NCBI RefSeq assembly: GCF_011765465.1
Contig: NZ_CP050265.1
Location: forward strand, 1,984,001-2,048,000
DNA length: 64,000 nucleotides
Reading direction: 5' to 3'
Origin: Erythrobacter sp.
Lineage (GTDB): Bacteria > Pseudomonadota > Alphaproteobacteria > Sphingomonadales > Sphingomonadaceae
Shown: positions 52,908 to 60,519 of the stretch, in pieces
Numbering within the stretch: the stretch's first letter is position 1
How the letters are laid out: every line of letters starts with the position of its first letter
Position numbers and translations under genes: made by a program
The notes under the pieces: model-generated
What the model saw: only the letters and a program-made list of their open reading frames with translations
The model's database searches: none
What the model was told of the DNA's origin: nothing

Positions 52908-53579
52908 ATGCTCTTCACCCTCGCGCGCATCGCCGCGAAGATCATAGTCGGCTTCATCGCGCTCACCCTGCTGCTGGTTCTGGCCTTCAAGTGGATCCCC
53001 GTGCCCGTTACCGCGACCATGCTGATGGACGAGAACGGCATCACGAAGGACTGGGAAAGCCTCGACAACATCGACCCCAATCTCGTCTATGCCGTCATCG
53101 CCGCGGAGGATTCGAAGTTCTGCGAACATTCCGGCTTCGACACCGAGGCGATCGAGCAGGCGCTCGAGGAAAGGGCCGAAACCGGTCGTGTCCGCGGGGC
53201 CTCCACCATATCCCAGCAGACCGCCAAGAACGTCTTTCTATGGCAGGGCGGCGGATGGTTCCGGAAGGCTTTCGAGGCGTGGTTCACCTTCTGGATCGAG
53301 CTCGTCTGGGGCAAGCAGCGGATCATCGAGGTCTATCTCAACGTCGCCGAGACCGGGATCGGAACCTATGGCGCGGAAGCAGGCGCACAGCGCTATTTCG
53401 GCCATTCCGCCGCCCGCCTCTCCCCCGACGAGGCAAGCCGCATGGCCGCCGCCCTTCCCAGCCCGAAAAAGCGCGAGGTGCGCAATCCAACAGGCTGGCT
53501 TGCGCGCCACGGCAATTCGATCGAGCGCCGCATCGGGATCGTCAAGCGTGACGGGCTCGCCGCTTGCGTCTATGAATGA
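52908..53579 (+). CDS. mtgA: Monofunctional peptidoglycan transglycosylase
   Basis: A 223-aa GT51 enzyme polymerising lipid II into glycan strands at the inner membrane. One N-terminal helix (about 9-28, IIVGFIALTLLLVLAFKWIPV) anchors it. The catalytic motifs are AAEDSKFCEHSGFDTEAIEQAL (catalytic Glu), GASTISQQTAKNVFLW and WGKQRIIEVYLNVAETG. The length and motifs match MtgA rather than a bifunctional PBP. The stop overlaps the CDF transporter ATG (ATGA). Confidence 0.95.
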   Translation: MLFTLARIAAKIIVGFIALTLLLVLAFKWIPVPVTATMLMDENGITKDWESLDNIDPNLVYAVIAAEDSKFCEHSGFDTEAIEQALEERAETGRVRGASTISQQTAKNVFLWQGGGWFRKAFEAWFTFWIELVWGKQRIIEVYLNVAETGIGTYGAEAGAQRYFGHSAARLSPDEASRMAAALPSPKKREVRNPTGWLARHGNSIERRIGIVKRDGLAACVYE

Positions 53580-54526
53580 TCGCGATGGGTCTAGCGCATT
53601 CACATGACCATTCGCACGGCCACGGCGGCCATGCCCACTCGCACGGGCACGCGCATTCCCATGCGCCCAAGGATTTCGGCCCCGCCTTTGCCATCGGGGT
53701 CGCGCTCAACACGGCTTTCGTCGGGGTCGAGGCGGCCTGCGGATGGCTCTACGATTCCATGGCGCTGCTCGCCGATGCGGGGCACAACCTGTCCGACGTG
53801 CTCGCCCTGCTGCTCGCCTGGGGCGCGTCCGAAGCCGCCAAGCGCCCGCCGCAGGGCCGTTTCACCTATGGCTTCAAGAGTTCGACCATCCTCGCCGCGA
53901 TCGCCAATGCCCTGCTGCTCGCCATCGCGATCGGGGCGATCCTGATCGAGACCGCGCACCGCCTGTTCGAGCCTTCCGAACCGCAGGGGATGGTCATGGC
54001 GATCGTCGCCGGGATCGGAGTCGCGATCAACACGTTGACTGCCTTGCTGTTCATGCGCGGTCAGGAGGACCTGAACATCAAGGGGGCCTATCTTCACATG
54101 GCGGCCGATGCGCTCGTCTCGCTCGGAGTGGTCCTTGCGGGGCTGGCGGTGCTGTGGACCGGCATCGCGCTGATCGACCCGCTGACCAGCCTCGCCATCC
54201 TCGCGGTGATCGCGTGGGGGACTTGGGGGCTCGCGCGCGACAGCGTGAAGATGGGCCTGCTCGCCGCGCCCGAGACGATCGACGTGGAGGAAGTGCGCGG
54301 CCACCTTCGCGCGCTGGAGGGGGTGGAGGCGGTCCACGATCTCCATGTCTGGCCCATGTCCACCACCGAAACCGCGCTCACCGCGCATCTCGTCATGCCG
54401 CGCGGGGCCGGCTCCGATGCCTTCCTGCGCGAAGCGGCGCGTTCCCTGCGCGACCGCTTCGGCATCGGCCATTCGACGCTCCAGGTCGAGCGCGACGAAG
54501 ACGCCGCCTGCGAGCACCCGTGCTGA
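53576..54526 (+). CDS. Cation diffusion facilitator (CDF) metal exporter
   Basis: A 316-aa Zn2+/Co2+/Fe2+-type efflux protein with six membrane helices and a C-terminal cytoplasmic CDF dimer domain (about 210-300). The metal site in helices 2 and 5 is LADAGHNLSDVLAL (His, Asp) and HMAADALVSLGV (His, Asp). The N-terminal 30 residues are a His-rich metal tail (SHDHSHGHGGHAHSHGHAHSH). It is coupled to mtgA by ATGA, and its TGA overlaps the ECF sigma ATG by one base (TGATG), so metal export may be co-expressed with the sigma factor. Confidence 0.94.
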   Translation: MIAMGLAHSHDHSHGHGGHAHSHGHAHSHAPKDFGPAFAIGVALNTAFVGVEAACGWLYDSMALLADAGHNLSDVLALLLAWGASEAAKRPPQGRFTYGFKSSTILAAIANALLLAIAIGAILIETAHRLFEPSEPQGMVMAIVAGIGVAINTLTALLFMRGQEDLNIKGAYLHMAADALVSLGVVLAGLAVLWTGIALIDPLTSLAILAVIAWGTWGLARDSVKMGLLAAPETIDVEEVRGHLRALEGVEAVHDLHVWPMSTTETALTAHLVMPRGAGSDAFLREAARSLRDRFGIGHSTLQVERDEDAACEHPC

Positions 54527-55122
54527 TGGCGCGGCGCCACCCTTCCGAGGACGCCGTAGACGAAGCGACCATCGCGCGCGAAAACCTGCGCGCGGCGATG
54601 GTGCGCCTTGCCGAGGGTGACAGCGCCGCGCTCGAGGAAATATACGCCGCCACACGGGTGAAGCTTTACGGGATATGCCTGCGTATCTTGGGCGACAGGA
54701 AGGAGGCCGAGGACGCCTTGCAGGACGTCTATGTCAATCTCTGGCAGCGGGCCGACCGCTATGATCCCGACCGCGCCAGCCCGATCTCGTGGCTGGCGAC
54801 CTTCGCGCGCAACCGCGCGGTGGACCGGCTGCGCACGGGCAAGGTGCGCGGTGGCGCCGTGCCGGTCGAAGAGGCCGCGCCGCTGCCCGACGAGACTCCG
54901 CTGGCCGACGACCTGCTGATCGATGCCGAGCGGGCCGCGCGTATCCACACCTGCCTCGACACGCTCGAGGAGAACGCCGCGAGCCACATCCGCGCGGCCT
55001 TCTTCGACGGCTTCACCTATGCGCAGCTGGCCGAGCGTGCCGACGTCCCTCTCGGCACGATGAAGAGCTGGATCCGGCGCGGCCTGATGAAACTGCGCGA
55101 ATGCCTGGAGAAGGGCGAATGA
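54526..55122 (+). CDS. ECF-family RNA polymerase sigma factor (SigK/ECF19-like)
   Basis: A 198-aa alternative sigma factor. Region 2 is GDSAALEEIYAATRVKLYGICLRILGDRKEAEDALQDVYVNLWQRADRYD, and region 4 is FDGFTYAQLAERADVPLGTMKSWIRRGLMKLRECL. The neighbour is an RskA-like anti-sigma gene with an ATGA overlap, so activity is presumably released by envelope stress through proteolysis. The combination with a secreted fasciclin gene downstream matches the SigK/RskA arrangement; the ECF group label is inference from context. Confidence 0.92.
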   Translation: MARRHPSEDAVDEATIARENLRAAMVRLAEGDSAALEEIYAATRVKLYGICLRILGDRKEAEDALQDVYVNLWQRADRYDPDRASPISWLATFARNRAVDRLRTGKVRGGAVPVEEAAPLPDETPLADDLLIDAERAARIHTCLDTLEENAASHIRAAFFDGFTYAQLAERADVPLGTMKSWIRRGLMKLRECLEKGE

Positions 55123-55913
55123 GCGCCTCTGCGAACACGGGCGGCAGCGAAGCGGGCGGCGCACCGGTGCTGGCGGCGGAATACGCGCTCGGCCTGCTCG
55201 AAGGCGAAGCGCTGATGACCGCGCGCGGACGCATGGCGAGCGATCCCGCCTTCGCCGCCGAGGTCCGGCAATGGGAGGAACGGCTCGCCCCACTGCTCGA
55301 CGACGTGCCCGCCGCCATGCCCTCGAGCGAGGTGTGGGAACGGATCGAGGCACGGGTCAACGCGCTCAAGGCGGCGCAGGCCGAAGCGGAACTGGCGGGC
55401 GGCGGATCGTCGGCTGCGAACGTGGTCGAACTGCGCGAAAGCGTGCGCCGCTGGCAATGGACCGCCGGGCTGACCTCGCTCGCCGCCGCCGTGGCGCTCG
55501 CGCTCCTGGTATTCTCGCCCGGCGAGACGCCCTCCCCGCTGCCCCCCGCCGAGACACCGCAGGTCGCCGCAGCCGACCCGCTGGTGGCGACCGTTCCCAT
55601 CGGCGACACCGGGCTGAGGCTCGACGTGACCTATATTCCCGAAAGCGAGCGCATGGTGATCGCGGCGATCGGCCTCACCGCGGACGGGGTGCACGACCAT
55701 GAATTGTGGCTGGCCCCGCCTGGCGGCGGCGAACTGCAGTCCTTGGGCGTTGTCGCGCCGGGCGAGATTCGCAGCATGAAACTGCCCGACGAAATCTCCC
55801 GCAACCTCGCCGACGGGGCGGGGCTTGTGCTGACCCGCGAACCGCTCGGGGGCAAGCCGGAGGGCGTGGATGCCGGCCCGGTCGTGGCGGAAGGTGCCTT
55901 CACGACAGTCTGA
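55119..55913 (+). CDS. RskA-like transmembrane anti-sigma factor
   Basis: A 264-aa anti-sigma factor. The cytoplasmic N-terminal part (about 1-105) has the RskA/ChrR-type start LAAEYALGLLEGEALMTARGRMASDPAFAAEVRQWEERLAPL, a helical sigma-binding domain. One membrane helix is at about 112-130 (WTAGLTSLAAAVALALLVF). The periplasmic anti-sigma-K factor C-domain (about 150-264) contains GDTGLRLDVTYIPESERMVIAAIGL and HELWLAPPGGGELQSLGV. It starts on the sigma factor stop codon. Confidence 0.92.
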   Translation: MSASANTGGSEAGGAPVLAAEYALGLLEGEALMTARGRMASDPAFAAEVRQWEERLAPLLDDVPAAMPSSEVWERIEARVNALKAAQAEAELAGGGSSAANVVELRESVRRWQWTAGLTSLAAAVALALLVFSPGETPSPLPPAETPQVAAADPLVATVPIGDTGLRLDVTYIPESERMVIAAIGLTADGVHDHELWLAPPGGGELQSLGVVAPGEIRSMKLPDEISRNLADGAGLVLTREPLGGKPEGVDAGPVVAEGAFTTV

Positions 55914-56005
55914 CCTCGCGGCCTGCTCGCCTCGACGCGAGTGAGCCACGCGGCATCGCGCAAAGCCCCGATTTTCCGATGAAATGCCGACTTCGGCGCA
56001 TCCGC

Positions 56006-56033
56006 TGTGGCGGCTGCCGCGTAGCTCCAGCGC
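56006..56033 (+). promoter_or_regulatory. Candidate ECF-type promoter before the fasciclin gene
   Basis: A GCATCC hexamer and a CGTAGC hexamer are separated by 16 bp, about 45 bp before the fasciclin ATG. SigK-type promoters use a CATCC-like -35 element, so this is a candidate site for the adjacent sigma factor. No second copy was confirmed, so the call is weak. Confidence 0.3.
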
Positions 56034-56073
56034 AAGATCGGGAGGGCTTGCGCAAACCAAGGAGAGTTATTCC

Positions 56074-56637
56074 ATGCGCCATACCCCGAACCCCCTCAAG
56101 TCCGCCGCCTTCGCCGCCATCGCCGCGACGACCGGCCTTGCCGCGATGACCGCCGCGCCCGCGCTGGCCGACCATCACATGGAAAAGGAAGCCGGCACGA
56201 TCGTCGACATCGCCAAGAGCACGGGGATGCACGACACGCTCGTCCAGGCCGTTGTCGCCGCCGACCTCGCCGAGACGCTGTCCGGCCCCGGCCCGATCAC
56301 GGTCTTCGCCCCGGTCGACGACGCCTTCGCCGCGCTTCCCGATGGGACCGTGCCCACCCTGCTCAAGCCCGAGAACAAGGCCATGCTGCAGGCCGTGCTG
56401 ACCTATCACGCCGTCCCCGGCAAGGTGACGAGCGCCGACCTGATGAACCTCATCCGCCAGGGCGGCGGCTCGGCCACGATCGAAACCGTCCAGGGCGGCA
56501 CGCTCACCGCCATGCCGATGGGCGACGACATCGTCATCACCGACGCGCGCGGGCGCCAGACCAAGGTCGTGAAGGCCAATGTCGCTGCCTCGAACGGCGT
56601 GGTCCACGTCACCGACGGCGTCTTCCTGCCGGGCTGA
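56074..56637 (+). CDS. Secreted fasciclin-domain (FAS1) protein
   Basis: A 187-aa exported protein. The signal peptide (about 1-32) ends APALA|DHH. One FAS1 domain spans about 40-187: the H1 motif is PGPITVFAPVDDAFAALPDGTV and the H2-type segments are AVLTYHAVPGKVTSADL and VHVTDGVFLPG. FAS1 domains mediate adhesion or bind small ligands. The gene follows the ECF/anti-sigma pair with a gap of 160 bp and has an AAGGAG ribosome site 9 bp upstream. In Mycobacterium, SigK controls the fasciclin genes mpt70/mpt83, which supports the same logic here. Confidence 0.93.
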   Translation: MRHTPNPLKSAAFAAIAATTGLAAMTAAPALADHHMEKEAGTIVDIAKSTGMHDTLVQAVVAADLAETLSGPGPITVFAPVDDAFAALPDGTVPTLLKPENKAMLQAVLTYHAVPGKVTSADLMNLIRQGGGSATIETVQGGTLTAMPMGDDIVITDARGRQTKVVKANVAASNGVVHVTDGVFLPG

Positions 56638-56699
56638 TCCGCCGCGCTCACGAGCTGGCGTCGTCTCACCCACCCTCCCACACGGGGCGGCGCTGTTCC

Positions 56700-56742
56700 G
56701 GCCCCGTCCGGCTCTCCTCCAGGCCGGGCGGGGCCATTTTTC
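56700..56742 (+). terminator. Rho-independent terminator of the fasciclin gene
   Basis: A 13-bp stem (56700-56712 with 56723-56735, one G-U) is followed by ATTTTT. The left arm GGCCCCGTCCGGC shares ten bases with the terminator at 57082-57118. Confidence 0.9.
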
Positions 56743-56895
56743 GTCCGCAGCAGGCGAAAACCGTGGCTCGCGGGGCGAGTGGTGGGAAGTGCGCGGCGGG
56801 GCGCTTTGTCGGGCTGAACCCGGGCGGGGGGCCGTGCATTGATTAGACGAGAGCGGCGCAGACGCCGCAGCGCAACACAAGGAAGGGACCCCGCC

Positions 56896-56979
56896 ATTCT
56901 CTACAGCCTTGCCGTCAAGACAGCCTTCAACGCCGCCACCGTCGGCACGATCTACCTGATCGCCGAAGCCATCGTCTGA
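56896..56979 (+). CDS. Possible 27-aa hydrophobic small protein with ATT start
   Basis: A short open frame encodes a hydrophobic peptide (core YSLAVKTAFNAATVGTIYLIA) that could form one membrane helix. An AAGGAAGG ribosome-binding-like site (56880-56887) is 8 bp before the ATT codon. An in-frame TTG at 56839 would give an Arg-rich 46-aa product instead. It lies in a 490-bp stretch (56638-57127) with no other gene, bounded by two similar + strand terminators, the second of which has no other gene to serve. ATT starts are rare, so this is tentative; the unit could be a small RNA. Confidence 0.35.
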   Translation: MLYSLAVKTAFNAATVGTIYLIAEAIV

Positions 56980-57081
56980 CCGGAAGGCCGCGCGCCCGGA
57001 GCGCCGGAGACAAGCGAAAGAACAGGCCAAAGGCGTCGTCCTGTTCCCCCCCTCCCCCCCTGAGGGCGGCGCCGAATGCAG

Positions 57082-57118
57082 CCCCGTCCGGCCGTATGGC
57101 CCGGGCGGGGTTGTCTTT
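57082..57118 (+). terminator. Second + strand rho-independent terminator, no assigned gene
   Basis: A stem of about 12 bp (57082-57093 with 57098-57110, one bulge and one G-U) with a GTAT loop is followed by TTGTCTTT. On the - strand no T-run follows, so it does not serve the racemase gene. Confidence 0.75.
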
Positions 57119-57127
57119 GTCCGGAGG

Positions 57128-57817
57128 TCAGCCGAGCGCGCGGCGCACCGCGGCGGCGGCGTGGAGCGCTGTGGTGTCGAACAGCGGCAGAGCGCTGTCT
57201 TCGGGCGCGATGAGCAGGCCGATCTCGGTGCAGCCGAGGATGACGCCTTCGGCCCCGCGCCGCGCCAGCCGTTCGATGACGCCGCGATAGGCCTCGCGCG
57301 AGACAGCGAGGATGCGGCCCGCGACCAGTTCCTCGTAGATCACCCGGTGGACCTCGGCGCGGTCGCCCTCCTCCGGCACGATCACCTCGATCCCGGCGGC
57401 TTCGAGCCGTTCGCGATAGAATCCCTGTTCCATCGTAAAAGCCGTGCCGAGAAGGCCGACGCGGGCAATTCCGGCCGCGTGGATCGCCTCGGCGACGGGA
57501 TCGCAAATATGGAGAAGGTCGAGCGCCGTCGCCGCCTCGATCCGGTCGGCAAGCTTGTGCATCGTGTTGGTAGCGAGGATCAGGAATTCGGCATCCGCCG
57601 CCTCGAGCCTGCGCGCGCTCTCCGCGAGCATGTCGCCCAGCGCGTCCCAATCGCCGGCGCGCTGGAGAGGCTCGATCTCGCCGAAATCGAGGCTGTCCAT
57701 GACGATCCGCGCCGAACGGGTCGGCCCGAGCGCATCGCGCACGCCGCGGTTGATGAGCGCATAATACTGCGCCGAGCTTTCCCAGCTCATCCCGCCGATG
57801 ATGCCGATGGCGCGCAT
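57128..57817 (-). CDS. Aspartate/glutamate racemase family protein with a Thr/Cys active site
   Basis: A 229-aa cofactor-independent amino-acid racemase of the YgeA type. The N-terminal IGIIGGMSWESSAQYY is the family phosphate/substrate loop. The first catalytic position reads LATNTMHK, with Thr83 where most racemases have Cys. The second is Cys196 in GCTEIGLL. E. coli YgeA has been described with the same Thr/Cys pair and L-to-D preference. It is a single - strand gene, separated by 10 bp from the small membrane-protein gene behind clpX. Confidence 0.9.
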   Translation of the reverse strand: MRAIGIIGGMSWESSAQYYALINRGVRDALGPTRSARIVMDSLDFGEIEPLQRAGDWDALGDMLAESARRLEAADAEFLILATNTMHKLADRIEAATALDLLHICDPVAEAIHAAGIARVGLLGTAFTMEQGFYRERLEAAGIEVIVPEEGDRAEVHRVIYEELVAGRILAVSREAYRGVIERLARRGAEGVILGCTEIGLLIAPEDSALPLFDTTALHAAAAVRRALG

Positions 57818-57827
57818 CAGGTGGCTG

Positions 57828-58172
57828 TCAGCCTAGCGAGCGTTCCCAGCGCCGGGTGAGTCGCAGCGCGCGAGCTTGGCTTGCGAGCATGGCGAGGCCG
57901 GTTCCGACGATGACTATTGTGGGTTCGCCGCTCGCCGCCACGCCCTCGACCAGGAGGGCGACGGCGATCGCGAAACCGGCGATGAGCGTCAGCAGCACCG
58001 GCGGCAGGAACAGCGTGAGCGGGCGCGGATCGAGCCGTGCGGCGCGTCCCGTCAGGCTGAACAGGCCGGGGAGGCGGTCATGTCGGCGGAATTCGCGATT
58101 GGCCGCAAGCGCGATTCCCCAGCTGGCGAGAGAGAAGAGGGCCGCTGCGGCAATTGGCAGCCCGGCTTCCAT
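57828..58172 (-). CDS. Small membrane protein downstream of clpX
   Basis: A 114-aa protein of unknown function. It has a short N-terminal helix (about 4-24), a basic loop (NREFRRHDRLPG, RAARLDPRP), two close helices (about 52-75 and 84-98; LFLPPVLLTLIAGFAIAVALLV, TIVIVGTGLAMLA) and a basic C-terminus RLTRRWERSLG. It starts 1 bp after the clpX stop, so it is probably co-translated with clpX, though no chaperone link is known. Confidence 0.7.
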   Translation of the reverse strand: MEAGLPIAAAALFSLASWGIALAANREFRRHDRLPGLFSLTGRAARLDPRPLTLFLPPVLLTLIAGFAIAVALLVEGVAASGEPTIVIVGTGLAMLASQARALRLTRRWERSLG

Positions 58173-58173
58173 C

Positions 58174-59436
58174 CTATGCAGCCGCTTCCTTCTTGTCGCT
58201 GCCGTGAACGAGGATCGGGTTCTTTTCGCCCTTCACCACTTCGGCATCGATCACGACTTCGGAAACGCCTTCCATGTCGGGCAGGTCGAACATCGTGTCG
58301 AGCAGGATCGCCTCGACGATCGAACGCAGGCCGCGCGCGCCGGTCTTGCGCTTGATCGCGCGCTCGGCGATTTCCTTCAAAGCGTCGTCGGTGAAGGTGA
58401 GTTCGACATCCTCGAGCTCGAACAGCTTGCTGTACTGCTTGACGATGGCGTTCTTCGGCTCGGTCAGGATCGTCACCAGTGCATCGACATCGAGGTCGTG
58501 CAGGGTCGCGATCACCGGCAGGCGACCGACGAATTCGGGGATAAGACCGAACTTGAGCAGGTCTTCCGGTTCGCTCTTCTCGAGCAGCTCGCCGACCTTG
58601 CGCTTGTCCGGGTCGGCGACGTGCGCGCCGAAGCCGATCGAGCGCTTCTGCAGGCGGTCTGCGATGATCTTGTCGAGGCCGGCGAAGGCGCCGCCGCAGA
58701 TGAACAGGATGTTGGTCGTGTCGACCTGGAGGAATTCCTGCTGCGGATGCTTGCGCCCGCCCTGCGGCGGTACGGAAGCCGTGGTGCCTTCCATCAGCTT
58801 CAAAAGGGCCTGTTGCACGCCCTCGCCTGAAACGTCGCGCGTGATCGAGGGGTTTTCGGCCTTGCGCGTGATCTTGTCGATCTCGTCGATGTAGACGATC
58901 CCGTGCTGCGCCTTCTCGACGTTGTAGTCGGAGGCCTGGAGCAGCTTGAGGATGATGTTTTCCACGTCCTCGCCCACGTAACCGGCTTCGGTCAGGGTGG
59001 TGGCATCGGCCATGGTGAAGGGCACGTCGAAGGTTCGCGCCAGCGTCTGGGCGAGCAGGGTCTTGCCCGTGCCGGTCGGGCCGACGAGCAGGATGTTCGA
59101 TTTCGCCAGTTCGACGTCGCCCGCCTTGCCGGAGTGCTTGAGCCGCTTGTAATGGTTGTGCACCGCGACCGCGAGGTTCCGCTTCGCGCTGGTCTGACCG
59201 ATGACGTAATCGTTCAGCGTCTCGAAGATTTCCTTGGGCGTGGGGACTTCGCCTTCCTTCTTGCCGGCGATCCCCGCCTTGGTCTCTTCGCGGATGATGT
59301 CGTTGCACAGTTCCACGCATTCATCGCAGATGAACACGGTGGGGCCGGCGATGAGCTTGCGAACCTCGTGCTGCGACTTCCCGCAGAAGCTGCAATAGAG
59401 GGTGCTCTTGCTGTCAGATCCGCTCAATTTGGTCAT
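58174..59436 (-). CDS. clpX: ATP-dependent Clp protease ATP-binding subunit ClpX
   Basis: ClpX (420 aa) unfolds tagged substrates, CtrA among them in alphaproteobacteria, and feeds them to ClpP. The N-terminal zinc-binding domain has CSFCGK and CDECVELC. Walker A is GPTGTGKT, Walker B is [10 protein letters not shown], and the pore-1 loop and sensor 2 ([13 protein letters not shown]) are present. An IGF-type ClpP-contact loop appears as KRSIGFG. It follows clpP on the same strand, with 249 bp between, which holds a candidate promoter at 59492-59519. Confidence 0.97.
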   Translation of the reverse strand: MTKLSGSDSKSTLYCSFCGKSQHEVRKLIAGPTVFICDECVELCNDIIREETKAGIAGKKEGEVPTPKEIFETLNDYVIGQTSAKRNLAVAVHNHYKRLKHSGKAGDVELAKSNILLVGPTGTGKTLLAQTLARTFDVPFTMADATTLTEAGYVGEDVENIILKLLQASDYNVEKAQHGIVYIDEIDKITRKAENPSITRDVSGEGVQQALLKLMEGTTASVPPQGGRKHPQQEFLQVDTTNILFICGGAFAGLDKIIADRLQKRSIGFGAHVADPDKRKVGELLEKSEPEDLLKFGLIPEFVGRLPVIATLHDLDVDALVTILTEPKNAIVKQYSKLFELEDVELTFTDDALKEIAERAIKRKTGARGLRSIVEAILLDTMFDLPDMEGVSEVVIDAEVVKGEKNPILVHGSDKKEAAA

Positions 59437-59491
59437 TCCTGTCGTCCTGGGCGCCGCACGCGAAAGCGGTTCTTTGCGTGAGGATTCGCCG

Positions 59492-59519
59492 AGTGTATCT
59501 ACACGGGCGCATGAATCAA
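59492..59519 (-). promoter_or_regulatory. Candidate sigma-70-type promoter for clpX
   Basis: On the - strand, TTGATT (59514-59519) and TACACT (59492-59497) are separated by 16 bp, about 60 bp before the clpX start. The match is moderate. The spacing between clpP and clpX makes a separate clpX promoter plausible. Confidence 0.35.
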
Positions 59520-59685
59520 CACATGGGCCGATGATTTTGCATCCACACAGGTGGGGATTATCCGCATAAACCCGCGCTTCAACGGCGGCTTCTGCCCGTG
59601 CGTGCCAGGACGGAACGCGTCTCCGCCCTTTCGTTCATGTCTGCGCCGTGGCGCGCCGATATAACGCGCCGGCAGCGGACCGGAC

Positions 59686-60390
59686 CTATTCCGGAGCGCC
59701 GCCCGAGCCTTCCTCGCCGCCGTCTTCCTCGGTTTCGGGACGGGTCTCGAAGACCTTGTCGACGATGCCGAACTTCTTGGCTTCCTCGGCGTCGAGGAAG
59801 GTGTCGCGGTCCATCGCCTTCTCGATGTCGGACAGGCTCTGGCCGGTGTACTTGACGTAGAGATCGTTCATCCGCTCCCGGATGCGCAGGATCTCGCGCG
59901 CCTGGATCTCGATGTCGGACGCCATGCCACGCGCGCCGCCCGAAGGCTGGTGGACCATGATCCGCGCGTTGGGAAGCGCGATCCGCATCCCCGGTTCGCC
60001 CGCGGCGAGCAGGAAGCTGCCCATCGAGGCGGCCTGGCCCATGCACACGGTCGAAACGCGCGGCTTGATGTATTGCATCGTGTCGTGGATCGCCATGCCG
60101 GCCGTAACCACGCCGCCGGGCGAATTGATGTACATACTGATAGGCTTGGACGGATTTTCGCTTTCGAGGAAGAGCAGCTGGGCGGTGATGAGCGAGGCCA
60201 TCCCGTCCTCGACCTGGCCGGTGACGAAAACGATCCGTTCGCGCAGCAGGCGGCTGAAGATATCGAAGCTGCGTTCGCCGCGGCTGGTCTGTTCGACCAC
60301 CACGGGGACCAGCGCGCCGGTAAGCGGGTCGCGCGTGAACTGGCCCTGGGTGCCGAAGGTTTCGCCCTTGTCGCCGAGCAGATCGATCAT
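59686..60390 (-). CDS. clpP: ATP-dependent Clp protease proteolytic subunit ClpP
   Basis: ClpP (234 aa) is the serine protease barrel of ClpXP. The catalytic triad is visible: Ser122 in [15 protein letters not shown], His147 in [16 protein letters not shown], and an Asp in the [14 protein letters not shown] region. The N-terminal residues before about 28 form a propeptide-like segment. Its usual upstream neighbour tig is separated by an oppositely oriented amidase gene. The 249-bp gap to clpX shows no gene. Confidence 0.97.
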   Translation of the reverse strand: MIDLLGDKGETFGTQGQFTRDPLTGALVPVVVEQTSRGERSFDIFSRLLRERIVFVTGQVEDGMASLITAQLLFLESENPSKPISMYINSPGGVVTAGMAIHDTMQYIKPRVSTVCMGQAASMGSFLLAAGEPGMRIALPNARIMVHQPSGGARGMASDIEIQAREILRIRERMNDLYVKYTGQSLSDIEKAMDRDTFLDAEEAKKFGIVDKVFETRPETEEDGGEEGSGGAPE

Positions 60391-60519
60391 CTTCGTGAAA
60401 TCCTTCCCTTGGTTCTGGCCCCGCTATGTCGGAGTGTGGGGGGCGATTTCAAGGGGCTTAACCCTTCTTGTGTCCGAAATGGTCTTGCCCGCCCGCCGCT
60501 TCCGCGCAATCCATTGCCC

